From Labilithrix sp. (GTDB taxonomy: Bacteria; Myxococcota_A; Polyangia; Polyangiales; Polyangiaceae), in NCBI GenBank assembly GCA_019637155.1, contig JAHBWE010000035.1, positions 1-53,541 on the forward strand: a stretch of DNA of 53,541 nt, written 5' to 3'. The first letter of the stretch is position 1. Each line of letters opens with the position of its first letter. Positions 49,054 to 53,541 of this stretch are shown here, one piece after another. Both the position numbers and the translations under genes were made by a program. A model generated the notes under the pieces. That model saw nothing but the letters and a program-made list of their open reading frames with translations. It was not told where the DNA came from and searched no databases.

Positions 49054-49429
49054 GTCGAAGCTCCACGAGCGCGCGAGGGCCTATCGAGAGCGTGTCGCCG
49101 TGCGAGCGTGGCAGCAGCGCCAGAAGCGTCACGCCCACGGGGTGTGGGATCGCCTGCGGCGCGCGCTGGCTTACTCGGAGCGAGTCTACGGCGTGAGCGA
49201 CGAAGAGCTGTCGCGGCTGCTCATCGCCGGCGCAGAACCGCTCGCCGTCGGAGGCGCCATTCACCCACCCAAGCAGATCCTCTTCGTGGACGAACGGCTC
49301 GCGTCCACCGTCGTCGGGACCCTGCTGCCCGCTTCGCTCTCGGCGCAGACGCTCGAGGCGAGCAACTGGGTGCTGGTGCCCTTCGCAGGGATCGAGCCGC
49401 TGGCGATCTGCCCCGCCGACCGCTGGTAG
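49046..49429 (+). CDS. Partner of the nucleotidyltransferase, unknown
   Basis: The 127-residue product starts 8 bases before the upstream stop, so expression is coupled. The N-terminal half is helical and basic (KLHERARAYRERVAVRAWQQ, RLRRALAYSERV), the C-terminal half mixed (GVSDEELSRLLIAGAEPLAV, KQILFVDERLASTVV). There is no signal peptide or recognisable domain. Size, coupling and order suggest an antitoxin or accessory subunit for the nucleotidyltransferase, not demonstrated. Confidence 0.65.
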   Translation: MDESKLHERARAYRERVAVRAWQQRQKRHAHGVWDRLRRALAYSERVYGVSDEELSRLLIAGAEPLAVGGAIHPPKQILFVDERLASTVVGTLLPASLSAQTLEASNWVLVPFAGIEPLAICPADRW

Positions 49430-49989
49430 CCCCTCCATCACGCACAGGTGACACGTCCTCTCCGGAGCGACGCAACATCCGCGAGGTCGCGAGGCGGTCA
49501 AGACGAACCCGGGCTTCATCGCGGCTGAGCTCAGGCTCATGGGCCAGCGCATGGAACGTCATCCACGAGCGCCAAGCTGGTGCTGCTGCCCTCGACATCC
49601 AGCCGAACGGCATCGTCGTCCTCGCGATGCGGGACGATCCGCCGCCTCCTGGAGAGACCTCATGCACTGTGATCGTACATGCCAGTGTACCCGTACGCCT
49701 TTCCACCGAGTCTCGCGACGCTCCAGAAGGCATCGACCTTGGCTTTGAGCTTCACGAGGCGCTCTTCTTCGTCACTCGATGCTCATGCGGCCCCTGCTAC
49801 TTGCAGTTCGCGGCTTCCCCGTCCGTGCTCAGGCTGCATGTCCGCCGCGCGGGACACACTCGCTGCATCTTCCACTCGTAGTCTTCCGACCAGGAGACGC
49901 TCTCCGAGCGCGAGAGAATGGGAACGAGCGATAGGAGCCAGGCAGACGAGCTTTCCCATGGTGAGCTTTTCTTGGGAAAGCTTCACCTC
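49430..49989. other. Degraded intergenic stretch, no intact gene
   Basis: No intact gene is supported in these 560 bases. Third-position GC bias is weaker than in the neighbours. On the minus strand, about 49775-49660 reads EERLVKLKAKVDAFWSVARL followed by GGKAYGYTGMYDHSA and a stop, with good codon use but no credible start beyond a GTG at the Val of LVKL. It may be the C-terminal remnant of a broken gene. Confidence 0.5.
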
Positions 49990-50690
49990 TGTCACATGCG
50001 GACGCGAAAGACTGCGCAATCGGTGCTCCCGAGATCCCAGGATGCGCGAGCCGGCAGCCAGTACTTGGGGGCGAGCTCGAGGTACTTGCCAGTACGGCAT
50101 GACGCGGATGACGTCGGCGAGGTAGCTCTCTCGACGTCGAGGCGCCGTGGAGCCGGCACGAGGCCCATGTCCGTGAAGCCGCATAGTTTGGGTGGCGTCT
50201 GACCGGGGAGACCCATCAGGCGAAGCTCCCCGACGAAGCTCCCGAGTTGCGGGAGCGCGAGTGCGCGGGCCGTAACGACGAGATGAACGACCGGTTGAGG
50301 CCCGAGCGCCGAGTTTGCACAATACTGGGAAGGCGGCAGGCGATCCCGGTCATCGAGCGTGGGGAGCGCCGCTTGGCGGGGTAAAGGCGACGGGTACGCG
50401 CACAAGGCCATGGGTTGAAGCAGGGAAGGGCTCTTCGTCCCGTCGAGAAATCCGGCGGAAGCAAGGTAGTCACGCGTATCGGCGGAGAGACCGCGCATCG
50501 CCGAGGCGAACGCGGCGACGATTCGGCCTCAATCGAGCCGCCGACAGGTATCCGTGGAGAAGGCGTGGCGCGCGCCCCTTCCCGGGAACGCCGCCCGGGG
50601 CACTTCAGTGGGGTCGACGATAGGTATTGGCGAAGCGATCTTCTCGGCGTCGACCCAGCCGATAAAGCAGTTGCGTCGGGAGCTTCAATG
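49990..50690 (-). pseudogene. Broken gene of unknown family (in-frame stop and frameshifts)
   Basis: Read on the minus strand from about 50680, one frame with strong G/C third positions gives NCFIGWVDAEKIASPIPIVD, PTEVPRAAFPGRG and a TGA at 50529-50531. The same frame then continues with VAAFASAMRGLSADTRDYLA, LDGTKSPSLLQPMALCAYPS, VVHLVVTARALALPQLGSFV and PPKLCGFTDMGLVPAPRRLD. Near 50130 the coding-like signal shifts frame (SYLADVIRVMPYW) and returns near 50090 (KYLELAPKYWLPARASWDLG, ending FRVRM). That is at least one nonsense change and probably two frameshifts. I do not recognise the protein, and no start codon is evident. Confidence 0.5.
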
Positions 50691-50792
50691 AAGACGCCCG
50701 ATCTCATCGGCGGGGAGTAGGGACGTTGGCGTGAGGAGGATTGTAGCCAGCGATTGCTGGTTTGCTGGTGACGGCGTTGTAATCTGGAGGCT

Positions 50793-51398
50793 GTGAGTGG
50801 CGTTCGCGCGATTGAGAGAGGGGAGCGGGCGGGCGTGGTCGCGATGCTGGTGGCGGCGTTCTTCGAGGATCCGCTGTTTTGCTGGTTCCTTCCGGAAGAG
50901 GGAGAACGCCGGAAGTGGCTCGGCTGGTTCCATCACCGCGTCCTCAACGAGACGGAGCCGCTCGGCGGTGCGTACACGCTCGAGAGTGCGCCGTCCGATG
51001 GGGCGGTGCTCGTCTATCCGCCGCGCGCGTGGCCGCCGCCTGCGCTCCGCGTCCTCGCTGCGTGGCCGCTGCCGCCGGCGATCCCGTCGTGGCGCTTCTT
51101 CCGCCGAGGGCTCCACGTCGACCGCCGCATTCATGCCTCACATCCCTCCGAGCCGCATCTCTATGTCTACGCGCTCGGCGTCCACCCGAAGCAGAAAGGC
51201 AAAGGGCTCGGCGGCGCCCTCCTCCGGCATGCGCTGGCGATTGCCGACAAGGCGGGAACCGCGAGCTACCTCGAGACGGCAAACCCCGTCAACCTGCCGC
51301 TCTATCGCAAGTTCGGATTCGAGACGACGAGCGAGATCGCGACACACGGCGGCCCGCCCGTGTGGACGATGGTTCGAGGCCCATCACGAGTGGCGTGA
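50793..51398 (+). CDS. GNAT family acetyltransferase
   Basis: The 201-residue GNAT has the N-terminal helix-strand part (RAIERGERAGVVAMLVAAFF, with FFEDPLFCWFLPEEG typical of the family). The acetyl-CoA-binding motif A is in VYALGVHPKQKGKGLGGALL (Q-K-G-K-G-L-G), and motif B in NLPLYRKFGFE. It should acetylate a small molecule or protein amine; the substrate is unknown. The GTG start lies close behind a GGAGG. It stands alone downstream of the degraded region, and a repeat tract follows within about 130 bases. Confidence 0.88.
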   Translation: MSGVRAIERGERAGVVAMLVAAFFEDPLFCWFLPEEGERRKWLGWFHHRVLNETEPLGGAYTLESAPSDGAVLVYPPRAWPPPALRVLAAWPLPPAIPSWRFFRRGLHVDRRIHASHPSEPHLYVYALGVHPKQKGKGLGGALLRHALAIADKAGTASYLETANPVNLPLYRKFGFETTSEIATHGGPPVWTMVRGPSRVA

Positions 51399-51788
51399 GG
51401 CCGGAGCCCGACCCAACGACGAGACGGACACAACCGCCCGGTCCGTCTCGCCCTGCGGCCGGCGAGACGAGATGACGATGCACGCAAGTACACAGTCTCG
51501 AAAAGGACGGGCCTCCGGCGCTCGTATCGCCCGATTGATAACGAACCTCGCCGGCGCGCAGGACTCGCGGCTCGCGGTCACCGGCGCGAGGCACGCCGTG
51601 ACTCGCGCTTCACCGAATCGTGGCTGGCGAGGACCACGATTCGCGGTCGCCGGAATCGCGACCGACCTTGAGGCAAGCTCACCGGTTCGCCGGAATCGTG
51701 AACGCGAGATGCAACGATTCGCGGCTCGCCTGTCGTTTGACGTCGTGTCGGCGCGACTCGCGGTTTCGCGAATCGCCAGCGGTTGGGC
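51399..51788. repeat. Convergent gap with degenerate ATTCGCGGT-type repeats
   Basis: The 390-base gap between two convergent genes has no supported gene. From about 51550 it contains short words resembling ATTCGCGGTCGCCGGAATCG, with GACTCGCGGCTCGCGGT, ATTCGCGGCTCGCC and CGACTCGCGGTTTCGCGAAT as variants. Several are partial inverted repeats of each other. 51399-51530 shows nothing recognisable. Confidence 0.65.
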
Positions 51789-52217
51789 CTACTTCTTCTT
51801 TTCGGCGTAGTACGTCGTGCCGCGGCGCTCGCCGGCTTTGCTGAGGGAGCCGCGCTTCAGGCCCTCGAGGATCGGACGCGGGACTTCTTTCTTGTCGAGG
51901 CCGAGCTCGGCCCCGATCTGCTCGGCGCGGAGGCCGGGCTTCTTCTTGAGGAGCGCGACGATCTGGTCGAGCGTTGCGTCGATGTCGGCCAGCGAACGGC
52001 GCGCGAGACGCCCCGATGACGTCTTCTTCGTACGCAGCGCGGGCGCGCCATTGCTCTTCACCGCAACGGGCACCTTCGCCGGGGTCGCCCTTGCGGGCGC
52101 TCCGCCGCCCTGGCTGAGGCGGACCAAGTCGTCAATCGAGAGGTCTTTGAGGGAGGCGATGATTGCCTGCGCGAACTCGGTGGCATGAGACTCGATGATC
52201 GTCTTGAGGTCACTCAT
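51789..52217 (-). CDS. Winged-helix DNA-binding protein (family copy 2)
   Basis: The 142-residue paralog of the gene at 22945-23526 shares the short N-terminal helix pair (DLKTIIESHATEFAQAIIAS). It has a short Ala/Pro/Lys-rich middle without a clear GRP-type AT-hook core, and the same C-terminal domain: RSLADIDATLDQIVALLKKK, LRAEQIGAELGLDKKEVPRP, SKAGERRGTTYY. The linker is about 40 residues shorter than in copy 1. The ATG at 52217 overlaps the divergent ATG at 52216. A TATCAT -10-like element lies about 16 bases upstream. The product likely binds DNA; targets unknown. Confidence 0.82.
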   Translation of the reverse strand: MSDLKTIIESHATEFAQAIIASLKDLSIDDLVRLSQGGGAPARATPAKVPVAVKSNGAPALRTKKTSSGRLARRSLADIDATLDQIVALLKKKPGLRAEQIGAELGLDKKEVPRPILEGLKRGSLSKAGERRGTTYYAEKKK

Positions 52218-53181
52218 GGGCTTGCATGATACACTCTTTCGCGAATTGGGCACTAAGAAAAGCCACTACCTGCTCCTTTTGACGATCAGCGCCTGCGGCG
52301 GTGAGCCCGCCGCAGCTCCGGTGGCGCCGAGCCATCCAGCCGCAACCGTGCCGATCGCCCATGTCCCGGCCGCGGGGGCGGCCGAAGCCGGCGCGCCGGT
52401 CGAGACGACCGAGCTCGCCGTCGGCGAGGCGATCGTCGTCGAAGGCGGGCCTCTCGTGGAGAACGGGAATCCGACGAGCGAGGCGATCGATTGTCGAATG
52501 ACGCTCCCTGGCCTCGTGGTCGTCGTCGGACGCGAGCCGGGCGACGCCGCGCTGCGACTCATCGGTGGCGGGACCCGGAGCTTCCACGTCGTCGCCGAGA
52601 TCTGCCGCGAGCGTCCGCTCCACCCCGTCGTCCTCCTCGACGTGGAGGACCACGCGGAGATCGCGCTCGACGGCGTGCGGGCGGTGGAAGCGCTGCGACG
52701 CGATCCGTTCCCGGGTCCCGCGAGCGCGGCGACTCGGACCGGCGGCTTCACGATCGAAGGCCGCGCGCGAGGACGGTCGACGGTCCTCGTCACGAAGGCG
52801 ACGGGCGACTACGAGCTCTACGACGTGCTCGTCGGCGGCCTCTGCGCCGATCGCCGCTACCCTGCTCTGGCACCAGCGATCCCGCCGGGCGAGCTCGGAC
52901 CGAAAGGCGACGGCACCTGCGTCCGCCGTTCGCCGAAGAAGACCACGCCGGCGCCATGCCCCGATCGCAAGAACCTCGACGCGCTCCCCGACAGCGCCCT
53001 CTCCCGCCTCGCGTGCGACTGGGCCGCCAGCTGCGACCGCAGAGGCGAAGAGGGCTGCTGCGTCGGCTGCACGAACCCGTTCGCGGTGAAGCTCGCGCGT
53101 GCCTGCGCGATCCGCGCCCTCCGCGCGAACACCTGCCCACAGGTGCAGAAGATCTTCGATACCCCTGGCTGCGCCCAATGA
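52216..53181 (+). CDS. Lipoprotein with C-terminal cysteine-rich domain
   Basis: The 321-residue version starts at the ATG at 52216, which follows GAGG by six bases. An alternative TTG at 52246 would place the lipid cysteine at residue 17 after a KKSHYLLLLTISAC signal, which looks more classical but has no ribosome-binding site. The mature part has an Ala/Pro-rich linker. A beta-rich middle follows (LVVVVGREPGDAALRLIGGG, VVLLDVEDHAEIALDGVRAV), then a Cys-rich C-terminus (CDWAASCDRRGEEGCCVGC, RACAIRALRANTC). Function unknown. Start-codon overlap with the divergent winged-helix gene is notable. Confidence 0.75.
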   Translation: MGLHDTLFRELGTKKSHYLLLLTISACGGEPAAAPVAPSHPAATVPIAHVPAAGAAEAGAPVETTELAVGEAIVVEGGPLVENGNPTSEAIDCRMTLPGLVVVVGREPGDAALRLIGGGTRSFHVVAEICRERPLHPVVLLDVEDHAEIALDGVRAVEALRRDPFPGPASAATRTGGFTIEGRARGRSTVLVTKATGDYELYDVLVGGLCADRRYPALAPAIPPGELGPKGDGTCVRRSPKKTTPAPCPDRKNLDALPDSALSRLACDWAASCDRRGEEGCCVGCTNPFAVKLARACAIRALRANTCPQVQKIFDTPGCAQ

Positions 53182-53205
53182 GGCGCCGCTTCCTTCTGAC
53201 GTCGG

Positions 53206-53235
53206 TTGACAATCAGGAGCGCCGACGACTAGGGT
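53206..53235 (+). promoter_or_regulatory. Promoter of tRNA-Pro
   Basis: A perfect TTGACA (53206-53211) and TAGGGT (53230-53235) are separated by 18 bases, placing the transcript start about 19 bases before the tRNA. It is the clearest housekeeping promoter in the window. Confidence 0.7.
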
Positions 53236-53260
53236 GCCCGCACTGCCGAGAGCAGTGGCC

Positions 53261-53336
<76 letters not shown>

Positions 53337-53337
53337 T

Positions 53338-53380
53338 GGTTCCGGAAGGCAGAAGGCCTCCGGGACCTTTCGGTTTTCTG
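53338..53380 (+). terminator. Intrinsic terminator of tRNA-Pro
   Basis: GGTTCCGGA pairs with TCCGGGACC (one G-T pair), extended after a bulged A by GGC with GCC around an AGAAG loop (53338-53367). The T-rich run TTTCGGTTTTCTG follows. It starts three bases after the tRNA. Confidence 0.75.
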
Positions 53381-53541
53381 GGCTCATGCTCGCCAGCAAA
53401 GGCAGCGCCGTGAAGCCCCGTTTCCAGCCGTTTCTGCGCATCGATGGTCGTTGATCGCGATCGCTCGCGTCCTCGCACCCCTCCGTGCGCCAGCGCGGGT
53501 TCGAACGCTGCTCGAGTCCATCGTCCCCTGCGAGGCGCTCG

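Noticed and set aside
49660..49775. Independent 31-residue small protein VKLKAKVDAFWSVARL... on the minus strand
   Set aside because: No convincing start signal and located in a degraded zone; more likely the end of a dead gene, so it is described within the intergenic entry only.
53386..53454. Small open frame MLASKGSAVKPRFQPFLRID after the tRNA
   Set aside because: Only about 22 codons, without a ribosome-binding site or similarity.

Overview
The window is about 53.5 kb of very GC-rich bacterial chromosome. Codon third positions are nearly all G or C, and long open frames sit antisense to most real genes. Two eukaryote-like Ser/Thr kinases, one carrying a PEGA-like domain and one with a TPR-rich tail, plus about a dozen lipoprotein signal peptides (several with Asp-rich linkers) and many cysteine-rich secreted proteins, point to a myxobacterium, most likely of the Polyangiales. 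The taxonomy is inference from style; there is no rRNA gene or other taxonomic marker here. No phage, insertion sequence, CRISPR array or antibiotic cluster is visible.

Layout. 1-920 is a tandem GC-rich repeat tract. 921-5950 is a minus-strand operon: circularly permuted ATP-grasp, alpha-E protein, HEAT-repeat protein. 6067-10427 is a plus-strand Ser/Thr kinase - TPR/PEGA protein - binding-protein-like lipoprotein unit with a recognisable promoter. 10435-13497 encodes a membrane VWA/glutamine-amidotransferase-like protein and a DUF4159-like protein. 13614-15466 encodes a small secreted protein and an exported member of the agmatine/arginine deiminase fold. 15484-21298 holds lipoproteins, a decayed Uma2 gene, an exopolyphosphatase, a trypsin-like protease and tRNA-Leu(CAA). 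21322-28510 alternates small genes with repeat-filled gaps and includes a second kinase, rpsU, a ferredoxin-thioredoxin-reductase-like protein and a winged-helix regulator.

28664-33478 carries a thioredoxin-like protein and a probable deoxyribose catabolic operon: deoC, a proline-rich membrane protein, an aldehyde dehydrogenase and a truncated aldehyde dehydrogenase-like protein. DeoC releases acetaldehyde, which the dehydrogenase could oxidise. 33479-36701 has a candidate caspase-fold protease, a glutathione peroxidase and hisH-hisA. 36752-40024 has three lipoprotein genes, two of them a tandem duplication. 40037-43922 has argB, argC and a sterol-desaturase-like gene in one minus-strand unit, facing a divergent M20 peptidase across a striking palindrome. 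44153-48122 has a lone response regulator, a mini-lipoprotein, a FadL-type outer membrane protein and a cysteine-rich lipoprotein. 48343-49429 is a nucleotidyltransferase with an overlapping partner. 49430-50790 is a degraded region with at least one pseudogene. The right end has a GNAT acetyltransferase, the second copy of a winged-helix family, a lipoprotein, and tRNA-Pro(GGG) with a clear promoter and terminator. The last 160 bases hold nothing I can support.

The most unusual global pattern concerns convergent gene pairs. The two stop codons are either within about 22 bases of each other (or overlap), or are separated by 176-780 bases. Those long gaps are filled with private degenerate tandem repeats, or in one case with a hairpin. 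In at least two cases the repeats run into the coding ends of neighbouring genes. Other points worth checking are the caspase-like protein, the deiminase-fold protein with an altered HxD motif, the nucleotidyltransferase pair and the palindrome at 42700-42725.
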